NCBI GenBank assembly: GCA_029262815.1
Contig: JAJCYS010000016.1
Coordinates: forward strand, 1 to 64,000
Direction of reading: 5' to 3'
DNA length: 64,000 nt
From: Deltaproteobacteria bacterium
GTDB lineage: Bacteria > Bdellovibrionota > JAJCYS01
The notes beneath the pieces were generated by a model. The model was not told the origin of the DNA. It saw only the letters and a program-made list of their open reading frames with translations, and did not search any database. The translations under genes were made by a program, and so were the position numbers. Below, piece by piece: positions 20,301-28,490 of this stretch (its first letter is position 1; each line of letters starts with the position of its first letter).

Positions 20301-20586
20301 TGGGATTTCCTCTCAAAAAGTGTATAAAAATGCTGAGGGACATCCGAATGCACTCGATTTAGTTGCACAAGGGCGAGTCCATTTTATTTTTAATACAACA
20401 CGTAGCAAACGGGCGATGTTGGATGAGATTCACATCAGACGGCTTGCAGTAAGATACAGAGTGCCTTATTGTACAGATATTTCTGAAATGCAGGTCATTT
20501 CAAAGCTGATTCAGAGTTGGGACTTTAAGGAAAAAGTCTCAAATATCCGCTTGTATCACGATCAGGTGAGATTAGGAGGTTTCTAA
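17371..20586 (+). CDS. carB: Carbamoyl-phosphate synthase large subunit
   Basis: This subunit makes carbamoyl phosphate from bicarbonate, ammonia and two ATP. The 1071-residue protein is full length, with two homologous ATP-grasp halves. The first opens with GAGPIVIGQACEFDYSG and the second with GSGPNQIGQGLEFD near residue 547. A C-terminal MGS-like allosteric domain (about 935-1071, with VTTEGTHAALQKLG) is present. Start and stop fit the operon: ATGA-type overlap with carA and a 2-bp gap to greA. Confidence 0.97.
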   Translation: MRNPRPGDTIFIIGAGPIVIGQACEFDYSGCQACKVLKEKGFRTVLLNSNPATIMTDPDMADAVYIEPMTPESCLSIIEKEKPNFLLPTMGGQTALNLTRALHKQGGLKTLQVLGATIDAIETAENREAFKKLVERLGYNCLRSVYVKHLDDALKALTHLSFPLILRSSFTLGGQGGIVVHTPEAYLLEIKNALDLSPVGEALVEQSCVGWKEIELEVMKDGHGNSLVVCGIENLDPMGVHTGDSITVAPLQTVSDGEYQIMRSQALDIMDGLGIQTGGANIQFCQDPKTKSFYVIEVNPRVSRSSALASKATGFPIAKIAALVAIGESLDAIQNDITRETPASFEPALDYVVVKLPKFNFEKFPSESSELGISMKAIGETMAVGRTFEESLMKGLRSLTQSNDPIQLFEEKYKMTAKNLDEEALRGMLGKPSADRLLYVWFAFEKGFTVDAVHNLTHISPWFLEKIQHLSSLRKSLKEDPTNNDRHTAHHHGFHQFDPDEGLTPYTFSTIDTCAAEFVSYTPYGYASASASKDELPKGDVPWVAIIGSGPNQIGQGLEFDSMCVHAIQGVKSKGFRTLMINNNPETVSTDYDCSDALVFEPIAPKDIVHTLKSFTPLKGVVLMMGGQSAINVAKAIQEADIPILGASQDRIDLCEDRDRFRQFLSECRLKSPEGCTLNTLDDLKQVADTLNFPMIVRPSFIIGGSDIHILANPKELQNFAQQLETQRTAPFPMVAEHFLSHALEYDCDVICDHEGNIVIAGIIEHVEQAGIHSGDSTGIFPPYYTDPSLIERIEQAAYTITRTLQVNGLLNIQFAIQDDELYVIEVNPRGSRTVPFLSKSTGLPIARIATQVALGETLADHFPLMDGIYSLNKAYIPFYSVKKPVFPFDRFKGADVILGPQMKSTGEAMGISRNFYTAYKKALIASGQSIPAPGSTFFITLCDEDKHLLAKMIRPLIEKGYHLVTTEGTHAALQKLGISSQKVYKNAEGHPNALDLVAQGRVHFIFNTTRSKRAMLDEIHIRRLAVRYRVPYCTDISEMQVISKLIQSWDFKEKVSNIRLYHDQVRLGGF

Positions 20587-20588
20587 TC

Positions 20589-21065
20589 ATGGAAAAAACA
20601 GTCATGACCTTAGTGGGCAAACGTGCTCTAGAAAAGGAACTGAAAAAACTACTCCAAGTTGATCGACCCCAAGTTATCAAAGACATTGAAGAGGCTCGCG
20701 CACACGGAGATTTAAGTGAGAATGCAGAATATCATGCTGCAAAAGAGCAACAAGGGTTTATCACTGGACGGATTTCTGAGATCAAAAGTAAGCTTGGGAC
20801 AGCTGAAGTTATCAACCCGAATCAAATAACAACCACGGAGAGGGCTGCCTTTAGCGCTACGGTTAGTCTAGAAAATCAAGAGACTGGGGAAACTAAAATT
20901 TATCAAATCGTAGGCACCGATGAAGCAGATATCAACAATGGCAAAATCGGTTATCAAAGTCCCTTTGCTCGAAAGATGATCGGCCGTTTCGTTGGAGATG
21001 AGATTGAGCATGTGACCCCAAAGGGCGAGCAAGTTTGGATTATCACCGACGTTGTTTTTAAATAG
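20589..21065 (+). CDS. greA: Transcription elongation factor GreA
   Basis: This factor enters the RNA polymerase secondary channel and stimulates cleavage of backtracked RNA. At 158 residues it has the normal length. The N-terminal coiled coil carries the acidic tip DLSENAEY (about residues 39-46) that supplies the catalytic Asp/Glu. The C-terminal FKBP-like domain runs from about residue 80 and includes NNGKIGYQSPFARKMIG. AGGAGG (20574-20579, overlapping the carB 3' end) serves as its ribosome-binding site. It closes the lepA-pyrB-carAB-greA operon. Confidence 0.95.
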   Translation: MEKTVMTLVGKRALEKELKKLLQVDRPQVIKDIEEARAHGDLSENAEYHAAKEQQGFITGRISEIKSKLGTAEVINPNQITTTERAAFSATVSLENQETGETKIYQIVGTDEADINNGKIGYQSPFARKMIGRFVGDEIEHVTPKGEQVWIITDVVFK

Positions 21066-21072
21066 GACGGAC

Positions 21073-21108
21073 TGGATTCCCGCTCACACTACGCGCGTCG
21101 GGGATGAC
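21073..21108. repeat. Dispersed 36-bp palindromic repeat, copy 1
   Basis: This intergenic unit begins TGGATTCCCGCTCAC and ends GGGGATGAC. A second copy at 33436-33471 matches at 30 of 36 positions. Imperfect self-complementarity (GGATTCCC with GGGGATGAC-type ends) makes it hairpin-forming. It sits between convergent greA and the Yip1 gene, a typical site for a short interspersed palindromic repeat that can also act as a terminator. Confidence 0.6.
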
Positions 21109-21139
21109 TGGGTCGTATTAAGTGGCTGTCCCCAATCAT

Positions 21140-21808
21140 TTAAAGTAAAACGATCAGCAAGGCCACAAGTACAAAAACGCCCATCATGATTGCTGTGGCT
21201 GCAACAATGCCGAAATAAAACCGAATCAACGCACGAGCATCTAAAACCAACTGGTCTGACAACGCAACGAGTGCGCCCTCATGAAATGACCTGAACCACA
21301 ACACCATAAACAAAAGCGCAAAACAAATACCCAGAATGGACTGCAATAATGACACATCAAAAACTGCCAAAAGTCCCATGCTGGCAAGGGTGTTGGCCAA
21401 CGCAAAGGGTGCTAACGCAGCCAAGAGATTAAATGCAGACCTAAACGTAAACTCGGTCCGTGTAATTGCGCCCATAATCAAAAACAAGACTGATCCAATA
21501 ACTAATTGAAACAAGTATGCAACCGGCACAGTCACAAATGTTAAAAATCCCATCACCCAGACAGAAGACATGAAGGCTGGCAATGCGTTCACCCCAACCG
21601 TGGCTTCTAGATAGCTCATCTGAACTTGAAACCCCATGAGGCCAATGATGCCCGCCAGGACCATATGCAACAGCCCAAACAAGAAAGCCAACCGTTTGGG
21701 TAACGAAAAAATCTCATAGGACTTAAAAAAGATTTTTGGAGAGATTATGAGCAGCCAGGAGCTCGTCCAAAAATTAAGAATAGGGTGGAATACACTTTGT
21801 TTGTTCAT
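21140..21808 (-). CDS. YIP1-family integral membrane protein
   Basis: The 222-residue protein has about five to six hydrophobic helices. The N-terminal motif (FWTSSWLLIISPKIFFKSY, residues 12-30), an amphipathic entry segment followed by membrane helices and the run around FNLLAALAPFALANTL (about 128-143), matches bacterial Yip1-domain proteins. Their molecular role in bacteria is not settled; many sit beside envelope or secretion genes, as here next to a large secreted metallopeptidase-like protein. It is transcribed toward greA. Confidence 0.7.
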   Translation of the reverse strand: MNKQSVFHPILNFWTSSWLLIISPKIFFKSYEIFSLPKRLAFLFGLLHMVLAGIIGLMGFQVQMSYLEATVGVNALPAFMSSVWVMGFLTFVTVPVAYLFQLVIGSVLFLIMGAITRTEFTFRSAFNLLAALAPFALANTLASMGLLAVFDVSLLQSILGICFALLFMVLWFRSFHEGALVALSDQLVLDARALIRFYFGIVAATAIMMGVFVLVALLIVLL

Positions 21809-21874
21809 TATAAGCTCGTCACCATAGCCTACAATATACCAGAATGCAATTCTGACAAAATAACCCGTTGAAAA

Positions 21875-24307
21875 TCAAAGCTGTTTTTCAGAAATGGGCA
21901 TTTTTACGTTGTAGGATTTCAGGTTTAAACTCGCGCCGGCCATCCGGCGATGTATGACGAGCAATTCTGTGATGTCCTTTGGACTTTCCCCCTGCATTAA
22001 ATGGCTAATTCGCATCCATTTTCCAGAAATAGCTTTGAGACTCGGAGGGTCAAACGCTAAGGTCACTTTTTTTCCATGTCGTGTACGAAGATACAGAGAC
22101 ACCGGCAATGCATCATCCGTTGATTCTAGATTCACCTTGATCAGGATATCGCCGTCCACAAACCCGTTACGTGTAATCTGGATAGGAAAGACATGTTGCC
22201 CATAGGCTAAGTTCGAGTTTGGAGCGCGGTAGTACGTCTCTCGACTTTTAACTTTTCGCTCTATCGGCAGATTTTTCTCCGCGAAAACCATATGTCGTTT
22301 TCGATCCGTATACCCCACTCGAATGCTATACCGGTGGCGACTATCTACACGTTCAGGCAACTTAAATTGTAATAGGCTCTCAAAATCGTTATCCCCTCCA
22401 ACTAATGCAGATACCCGTTTGGTACGTTTCTGAATCTGCTTATCATCCATCCAGAGCGACCCTACAATATATGCACGTCCTACAAACCCTTTAGATGGCA
22501 GTTTTACGTTAACTGAAACAGAAAGATTCTCTCCTGACTCATAGGGTTTTGGCTCGTCATAGCTCAAGCTCACTTGGGGGCTTTGAGCATCACATAAATT
22601 TAGTCGCTTACCCAGGCCTTGTTTTGAAAAAATAGCATTTACAGAACATTGAAGATGGTTGGGTGATTTTAGTTTTGGATCTCGGGACAAGAGTAAATTG
22701 ATACTTTGTGGCATGTCATGCATGTTAGACGCCATCGTCATCGCTTTCAAAAACAAGGTTTTTAAGGTGCGATAGGTCCATTCGGCTGAATAAATACTTT
22801 GCCATGCAAGAATGAGATTCCAAAAAGCAGATCCCAAGATTTCACCCTCAAAGTGAACTTCCCCTCGATGTAAGGGATAAGAACGATCGATTCTTAAGTC
22901 ACGAATATAGTGATTATAAAAATGGTCTTTATAATGTGCACCAATGATCGGAGATTTGAGGTGTAACATTGCCATCACATCCCCAAACCCTTCACTGGAC
23001 GCTGAATCAGAAATCCCGCCCGTTTTGAAATCTAGGTAATGACCCAATTCATGGTAGATGATGCTTGTGGATAGTCCTGCTGATTGACACTGTCCTGTAC
23101 TAGGACCATAAAAGACAAAGTGAGAAGGACGAAGCATGATATTGCCCGCCTTTATCTCATAGCCGTAATAGGCATTACAGCGTTGATTCGTTGGACTGTA
23201 ATCCACTACCACGGGTAACGCATACCCTGAATCGACATTACTCATTTGGCTTCCTGCTGAGAGCAACCCTTGTTGCAAATAATAGAAAGGCATCGTGACA
23301 TCGAGGGGTAGCCACGACGTAAAATTATTACCTAAGGGAGAATTTGCTGTGAGGGTAAAAGATTTTTTAAATGGACTAACAGGTAGGGCTTCATTCGCGG
23401 TTCCACCTGAATATCCGACTTGAATTTGTGAGTTTTCAAAAACGAGCTTCATCTTCGAGAACGACTCTGCATCAAATGAAGCTTCGCCCGACGTATCGGT
23501 TCGAAAATGCTTGAGCATCCCCTCCGCATCCTCAAGCTCTATAGCCAGCTGGGGCAACGGTACCGTTTTTTTCTTGCTGAGAATATGGGTTTTATGGACT
23601 TTTGTTTTTATCGCATGCGTACCACTATCATGAGCTTTCAAAGGATGAAAGGCGATGATATCGCCTGTTTGCAAGTCCACCTTGAGTTCCACATAGGCAG
23701 CCTCCGCTTTTAAATAAAACAGGAAGGTGTACACTTCATGAAACAAATCAGTTTTGGACGTGTATCGATAAGACAGAGGCTTCTCTTGCTCTAGTGTGTA
23801 ATCCGTATCTTGCCCATCATCAAACTCGATAAAAGTTTTGGCTTTTTCTAAAGCCCCTTCGTAATCAAAAACACGTGCTTTCGTCGTTTTAGCGGCCGTT
23901 CCCTTATAAAAGACACGAGGTGGGTAGCTCGGTCGTCGATAGATGGCCGCATAGGCATCTTCAAATGGGGTTCCATCCTCGATGCGGGGGTAGATATAAA
24001 TATCCTCATTCCCTACTTCAAATGCTTTGGGCGTTGAGGTATAGCGTTTGGGATCTAAGGAGATGTCACTGTTATCCAAAACAGCAGCCCCTTGCCCCAT
24101 AGAACTTTTCTGGACAAGCTGTCTTGCTGTTTGATGCACAAATGGGGTCTTTGTTTTGCACTGGTGGGTCTCTGATCTCGGAAATAGTATCTTTCGATTG
24201 TTTTTAGCGGCCAAATTAAGATAAGTGGTCGCTTCTATAGCAAATAGGGGCTCACTCCCCCACACAAAACACAAACTGATACATCCTATGATACGGCTGA
24301 CTGTCAT
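21875..24307 (-). CDS. Large secreted gluzincin-type metallopeptidase-like protein
   Basis: With the ATG at 24307 (GGGGGATGAG ribosome-binding site) the product is 810 residues and begins with a signal peptide ending near LFAIEA. A zinc-peptidase motif HELGH lies at about residues 419-423, with a candidate third ligand Glu 15-16 residues later in SSEGFGD. This arrangement resembles thermolysin/fungalysin-like gluzincins, and the N-terminal 300 residues look like a propeptide (FTP/PepSY-like). The C-terminal 200 residues are beta-rich and may be binding domains. I cannot assign it to a named MEROPS family from sequence alone. It is probably secreted or attached to the outer membrane. Confidence 0.65.
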   Translation of the reverse strand: MTVSRIIGCISLCFVWGSEPLFAIEATTYLNLAAKNNRKILFPRSETHQCKTKTPFVHQTARQLVQKSSMGQGAAVLDNSDISLDPKRYTSTPKAFEVGNEDIYIYPRIEDGTPFEDAYAAIYRRPSYPPRVFYKGTAAKTTKARVFDYEGALEKAKTFIEFDDGQDTDYTLEQEKPLSYRYTSKTDLFHEVYTFLFYLKAEAAYVELKVDLQTGDIIAFHPLKAHDSGTHAIKTKVHKTHILSKKKTVPLPQLAIELEDAEGMLKHFRTDTSGEASFDAESFSKMKLVFENSQIQVGYSGGTANEALPVSPFKKSFTLTANSPLGNNFTSWLPLDVTMPFYYLQQGLLSAGSQMSNVDSGYALPVVVDYSPTNQRCNAYYGYEIKAGNIMLRPSHFVFYGPSTGQCQSAGLSTSIIYHELGHYLDFKTGGISDSASSEGFGDVMAMLHLKSPIIGAHYKDHFYNHYIRDLRIDRSYPLHRGEVHFEGEILGSAFWNLILAWQSIYSAEWTYRTLKTLFLKAMTMASNMHDMPQSINLLLSRDPKLKSPNHLQCSVNAIFSKQGLGKRLNLCDAQSPQVSLSYDEPKPYESGENLSVSVNVKLPSKGFVGRAYIVGSLWMDDKQIQKRTKRVSALVGGDNDFESLLQFKLPERVDSRHRYSIRVGYTDRKRHMVFAEKNLPIERKVKSRETYYRAPNSNLAYGQHVFPIQITRNGFVDGDILIKVNLESTDDALPVSLYLRTRHGKKVTLAFDPPSLKAISGKWMRISHLMQGESPKDITELLVIHRRMAGASLNLKSYNVKMPISEKQL

Positions 24308-24338
24308 CTCATCCCCCAACACTTACAAACAAAGAGTT

Positions 24339-24352
24339 CCCTGTTAACAGGG
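24339..24352. promoter_or_regulatory. 14-bp perfect palindrome upstream of the metallopeptidase gene
   Basis: CCCTGTTAACAGGG is a perfect 14-bp palindrome centred about 38 bp upstream of the metallopeptidase start codon. Position and symmetry fit an operator for a dimeric repressor or an mRNA leader hairpin. No regulator gene is adjacent. Confidence 0.4.
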
Positions 24353-24545
24353 CAACCTACATTCAATGGTGTCGACCAAATGAGAACCAGGCGGATGTAT
24401 CATCGCTGTGGGTAACACCAGTTGAATCGGAGGGCGGACACAAAAACTTTATGGTAAGGACATGAATAAAAATCCATATTGTGAATTTTGACGAATCGTA
24501 AAAATAATGAGGGTGCAAGCCTTTTCTTACTTGTCTTTTTCGAAG

Positions 24546-24551
24546 TATAAT
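24546..24551 (+). promoter_or_regulatory. Candidate -10 box for the 24601 outer-membrane gene
   Basis: A consensus TATAAT lies about 50 bp upstream of the start codon of the outer-membrane protein gene. The -35 region about 17 bp further upstream is only weakly matched (TTCTTA-like). The surrounding 24308-24600 gap otherwise holds only the palindrome at 24339 and no credible gene. Confidence 0.4.
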
Positions 24552-24600
24552 AATGGTTGGGACATCAATGTACAACATCAATACTCGTGGAGGAAGGGGT

Positions 24601-25383
24601 ATGGATTTTATTAAAAAGCTAGTATTAGCTTCTTTTTTATTAGTTTCCTTTTCGGGGGTTTCACAAGCTCAAGCAATTGTTGGGTCGACGGACGAAACCT
24701 TATTCGAAATAGGATTAAATGGGGGGGTATTGCTTGGCAATATCAACCGTGATGATGACGCAGATACTCTGTTGTCTAATTCCGCATTGGACGTGAAGGT
24801 CGATGATGAAGACATCAGCTTAGGATTCATTGGATTTTTGCGATTTGCAGTCATCTTAGCCAGTGTGTTTTCCATTGACTTTAATATTGGATACGCACAG
24901 CGGGGATCGGATCTAGAGCATCTAAATATAAGCGGGGGTGCGGCTGATCCACTAGATGGCAAGGATATCGACTTCTGTGTCGACACCATCGCATTTCCAT
25001 TGATGCTGAAGTATCTCTTTAGCGGTGGGGACTTCATTCCGTTTATCGGACTCCTCTTGGATCTCTATGTCGTCTTAGAGGCAGAGTTGGATTACGATGA
25101 CGATGGTACCCCTAATAGGGCCACCGTTGATTTGGATGAGAATACACCTACTGGTGTAGCTGTAGGCGACAAAAAAGACATCATCGAAAATTTCGGATTT
25201 GGGATTGGCCCCATACTCGGCTTCATGTATTTCGTGAGCGAGTGGGTGGCTATTACCTTTCACGCCATGTTCAGTTACTCTTTGACAGACTTGATGGATG
25301 CAAAGATTAGCTCTGGTGAAGAAGTTGATGCCCATCTATACTCATTCTGGTTCTTACTCGGATTCTCCTACTTCTGGGGATAA
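24601..25383 (+). CDS. Outer-membrane beta-barrel candidate
   Basis: The 260-residue product begins with a clear signal peptide (LVLASFLLVSFSGVSQAQA, cleavage near residue 24). The mature part alternates glycine/aromatic-rich strands (for example IGLNGGVLLG, FIGFLRFAV, FNIGYAQRG) with acidic loops and ends in an aromatic residue run (SFWFLLGFSYFWG), as expected for a porin-like barrel. GGAGGAAGGGG lies just before the ATG at 24601. Function is not identifiable; it is one of three barrel-like genes in a row. Confidence 0.72.
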   Translation: MDFIKKLVLASFLLVSFSGVSQAQAIVGSTDETLFEIGLNGGVLLGNINRDDDADTLLSNSALDVKVDDEDISLGFIGFLRFAVILASVFSIDFNIGYAQRGSDLEHLNISGGAADPLDGKDIDFCVDTIAFPLMLKYLFSGGDFIPFIGLLLDLYVVLEAELDYDDDGTPNRATVDLDENTPTGVAVGDKKDIIENFGFGIGPILGFMYFVSEWVAITFHAMFSYSLTDLMDAKISSGEEVDAHLYSFWFLLGFSYFWG

Positions 25384-25421
25384 TCCATAGTTAGGGCAAG
25401 AACCCCTTCGAATAAAAGATC

Positions 25422-25458
25422 AAACCCTCCCAAGCACGACTGCTTGGGAGGGTTTTTT
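25422..25458 (+). terminator. Strong intrinsic terminator
   Basis: A perfect 15-bp stem (arms 25422-25436 and 25441-25455) with a 4-nt CGAC loop is followed by a T-run. It lies about 40 bp downstream of the 24601-25383 gene and just upstream of the next gene, so it separates the two transcripts. Confidence 0.9.
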
Positions 25459-25479
25459 AATAAAGGTCTGTTGAAAATT

Positions 25480-26013
25480 ATGAAGATTAAATTTTTTTTA
25501 TTACTCATTCTTCTTTCCACACTCCTCATGGCACACCGCACCCAAGGTGCCACAACCTCGTACGAACCATTTTCAATTTATACCTTCAGCCCCGCATTGA
25601 TTCTTTACACCACCACACACCGCACCGTCGCACAAGGCGGCGGGGGGGCTGCTCTAAGCTTCACTTTTTTTAAGCTACCCTGGTTGGGCGCCACCACACA
25701 AGCCGCCTTTCATTATGGATACCCTCGACCCTTCAAACTCATCAAGCTACCCACCTTACTTCTTTTTCGCTGGTTGACGCGGCCCTGGGTGCCTTATATT
25801 GGCCTAGGCCTTGCCCCTCTTATCTTCTTTCATCATCAGGATAAAGGCACAACTACTGGCCTCCACGGCGTTGGAGAGCTTGGTTTTCATTACATCCCGG
25901 ATACCTTTGGGTTCTCGATGGCACTCCGTTACAGCCACCCCATTTCAGGACCCAAGAGTCCCGTTTGGTTCCGCCAAGTCGAACTTCTGATCGGAATGAG
26001 CATTGCCTTTTAA
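25480..26013 (+). CDS. Probable outer-membrane protein, unknown function
   Basis: The 177-residue product begins with a signal peptide (residues 1 to about 23, ending HRTQGA). The rest is rich in aromatic and glycine residues in strand-like alternation, consistent with a small beta-barrel. I chose the ATG at 25480 because the frame upstream of it lies inside the terminator stem. The ribosome-binding site is weak. The family is not recognised. Confidence 0.62.
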   Translation: MKIKFFLLLILLSTLLMAHRTQGATTSYEPFSIYTFSPALILYTTTHRTVAQGGGGAALSFTFFKLPWLGATTQAAFHYGYPRPFKLIKLPTLLLFRWLTRPWVPYIGLGLAPLIFFHHQDKGTTTGLHGVGELGFHYIPDTFGFSMALRYSHPISGPKSPVWFRQVELLIGMSIAF

Positions 26014-26143
26014 ATCAAACCAACAGATTAAAAAAGACATCCATTCGGCTTTCCCACCTTGATCTCGAGGCCATTCTGGGCTATACCAGTAGAGGCAAAA
26101 AGAAATCATTTTCCATATTTATTATCTAGATTAGGAGGCACTC

Positions 26144-26761
26144 ATGCGTTTCAAAGGTCACACTCTAATAGCAACTCTCATGCTTACCGCAAGTTTGGCA
26201 GGATTCGCCAACGAGCAATCTCTCGTCGCTGACGAAGAAGAACAGAGTCACTACGAACTCGGTATCCGTGCTTTTTCATACGGCCATGTTGCTGCACCCC
26301 CTAAAGGGCTAAAGCAAAAAGATGTTGAAAGTTGGGTCAAAAACGAAGGTGCGCGAAGTGGATTCGGTGTCGGCCTTACGTTTGAGTACCACATCTTAGA
26401 TTGGTTAACCATGGAGACAGATTTCGTCTATCACCGCATTGCCTCACTCAATGAAGCAAAAGCAGATGACCACTGGCATTTCATCTCTATGCCAAAGCTG
26501 TTGAATTTCAAACTGCCCAACTCACACTTTGTGCCTTATGCTGGCATCGGATGGGAAACCATCATGATGATTTCTGGCAAAGAGGTTGAAAGCTTCTGGA
26601 AACGATTCGGCATGAACCTACTCGTTCAAGCTGGACTCAATTACTTCTTCACCGATTGGGGGATTGGGCTCAACGTTCGCGGCGGTTACGGCCTTCGTCA
26701 TAACCCTTCCAAAGAACAGTGGAAGTTAGAACTTCAAGTCGGCGCCACCTACAAACTTTAG
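26144..26761 (+). CDS. Opacity-type porin-like outer-membrane protein
   Basis: The 205-residue product has a signal peptide (cleavage near ASLAGFANE, residue 20-22). The mature region looks like an eight-stranded barrel: alternating strands such as GFGVGLTFEYHILDWLTMETDFVYH and a C-terminal strand ending LQVGATYKL. This pattern resembles OmpA-barrel/opacity-family proteins. AGGAGGCACTC provides a strong ribosome-binding site. It is followed by a very large perfect hairpin. Confidence 0.7.
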   Translation: MRFKGHTLIATLMLTASLAGFANEQSLVADEEEQSHYELGIRAFSYGHVAAPPKGLKQKDVESWVKNEGARSGFGVGLTFEYHILDWLTMETDFVYHRIASLNEAKADDHWHFISMPKLLNFKLPNSHFVPYAGIGWETIMMISGKEVESFWKRFGMNLLVQAGLNYFFTDWGIGLNVRGGYGLRHNPSKEQWKLELQVGATYKL

Positions 26762-26768
26762 CACTTCT

Positions 26769-26830
26769 ATAAGCTCTCTAAGCACTTTTTGACACCCCTA
26801 GAAATGTCAAAAAGTGCTTAGAGAGCTTAT
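26769..26830. terminator. 62-bp element with a 26-bp perfect stem, probable terminator
   Basis: Arms 26769-26794 and 26805-26830 are perfectly complementary over 26 bp, with a 10-nt loop. The element starts 8 bp after the stop of the porin-like gene and ends 24 bp before nadE. The arms contain a run of five T/A, so the structure could terminate transcription from either side. It could also be a decayed inverted-repeat insertion. The stem is longer than ordinary terminators. Confidence 0.65.
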
Positions 26831-26854
26831 GAAGCTGTATACTGACAGTGCAGT

Positions 26855-28486
26855 ATGAAACTTTGTGCCGTACAACTTCATCCCAAAATTGGCAACCTTA
26901 AGGATAATTTTGCCCGCATCCACTCTTGGATCGATCACGCCCTGGTTCAAAACGCGGATGCCGTCTGCTTTCCAGAATGCGCTTTACTCGGCTATTTGCC
27001 TCAGGACGCTATCTTCCATCCTGATTTTCAAGCTGAACACGATGATTGTTTAACCCAAATTCAACACCTCAGCAAAAAAATAGATATCCTAGTAGGTGCA
27101 CTTGCTCGTGCGCCTCAAAATCCGCACAACCGATTCTACAACGCCTATTATCATTTTTCTGGCGGCACGCAACAGCACATTGTGTTTAAAACCCGGTTGC
27201 CCAACGATGACGTCTTCTATGACAGTCGTTTTTTTGTCTCCAACCCCAATCCAGGCCCGAATAACCAACTCACAGTCTGTGGCACAAAAATCGGCGTCGG
27301 AATCTGCGAAGACATGTGGCATGACACCGCTCTTTTTAAAAGCATCGTCCAAAAATCCAAAGTCGATTTATTCTTATGCCCATCTGCATCGCCATTTGAA
27401 ATCGGAAAAGCACGCGTCCGTAAGCATCACATGCGTCAAATTATTTCAGAAACCGACACCCCGCTGCTTTTTCTTAATCAAGTGGGGGGGTATGACGGTA
27501 TTCTATTTGACGGTCACTCATACCTAATTGACAAATCTTCTAAAATCAAGGTGCAAGGTTCCATCTTCAAAGAAATGGGCTTTTTGATCCCAGTCGGCTC
27601 AACCGCACCTACACAAGAACTCACATTAAAATCAATTCCCAAGAACCATACCCCAAAAAACCACCGACATTCAAAGTGTGAAACCTTGCGTCAAGGATTG
27701 GAATTTGGGCTTCGTCATTTTATCAAAGGCGCTGCCTGTCAATCAGCCATCATCTGTGTCAGCGGAGGAATGGACTCTGCATTGGCTTTGCTCCTAACCA
27801 AACGCGCGCTTGGGGCGCATCGATGTCGGGCCTTAATTTTACCGTCCCCATTTAATACCCAATCCGCACTTCTTGATGCTGTCAGCCTATGTCAACATCA
27901 CACCATCCCTTTTCAAACTATTTCAATCACGCCGTATCTGAGAACATTCGAGCATATGATGCATCATCATTTCAAAGACGCGGGCCCCACCGTACATCAA
28001 AATCTTCAAGCCAGATTGCGAGGGATAATCGCAATGATGGCCACCAACACACACTCGGGATGTTTGATTGGCACAAGCAACAAGTCTGAACTTGCATTGG
28101 GATACGCCACTCTCTACGGCGATCTCTGTGCTGGCATTTTCCCCATTGGAGACCTTACAAAAACCCAGGTCTACACTTTGGCTCATCATTATGTCACTGA
28201 ACATCAAGAATTTATCCCTGAGCGTATTTTGAAACGTCCCCCCAGCGCCGAACTAGCTTTCAACCAAAGAGACGATCTGGATTTAATGCCCTATCACGAA
28301 CTGGACCCCTACATCGAATCAATGCTCAACGCAGAGTTGGGTCAAAAAGAGTCCCGATCAGTCCCCCAAGATCTTCAAACACGCTTACGCAACTCACAGT
28401 TCAAGCGAAAACAAACCGCTCCCATCTTGAAGGTCAGCTCACGAGATTTAGGTCGTGGACGCCAAATGATTATCTCAGGCGGCTAG
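26855..28486 (+). CDS. nadE: Glutamine-dependent NAD+ synthetase
   Basis: This enzyme amidates nicotinic acid adenine dinucleotide to NAD+ using glutamine. The 543-residue protein fuses an N-terminal nitrilase-type amidase (residues 1 to about 255; catalytic Glu in FPECALLGY, Cys in GVGICEDMWHD) to a C-terminal synthetase with the PP-loop motif SGGMDSAL (about residues 303-310) and GTSNKSELALGY. The start ATG follows closely after the large hairpin and has a weak ribosome-binding site. The next gene starts 4 bp after its stop. Confidence 0.95.
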   Translation: MKLCAVQLHPKIGNLKDNFARIHSWIDHALVQNADAVCFPECALLGYLPQDAIFHPDFQAEHDDCLTQIQHLSKKIDILVGALARAPQNPHNRFYNAYYHFSGGTQQHIVFKTRLPNDDVFYDSRFFVSNPNPGPNNQLTVCGTKIGVGICEDMWHDTALFKSIVQKSKVDLFLCPSASPFEIGKARVRKHHMRQIISETDTPLLFLNQVGGYDGILFDGHSYLIDKSSKIKVQGSIFKEMGFLIPVGSTAPTQELTLKSIPKNHTPKNHRHSKCETLRQGLEFGLRHFIKGAACQSAIICVSGGMDSALALLLTKRALGAHRCRALILPSPFNTQSALLDAVSLCQHHTIPFQTISITPYLRTFEHMMHHHFKDAGPTVHQNLQARLRGIIAMMATNTHSGCLIGTSNKSELALGYATLYGDLCAGIFPIGDLTKTQVYTLAHHYVTEHQEFIPERILKRPPSAELAFNQRDDLDLMPYHELDPYIESMLNAELGQKESRSVPQDLQTRLRNSQFKRKQTAPILKVSSRDLGRGRQMIISGG

Positions 28487-28490
28487 AAAA

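Noticed and set aside
24363..24581. 72-codon minus-strand reading frame upstream of the 24601 gene
   Set aside because: It lies in a promoter region, has no ribosome-binding site and no conserved features.
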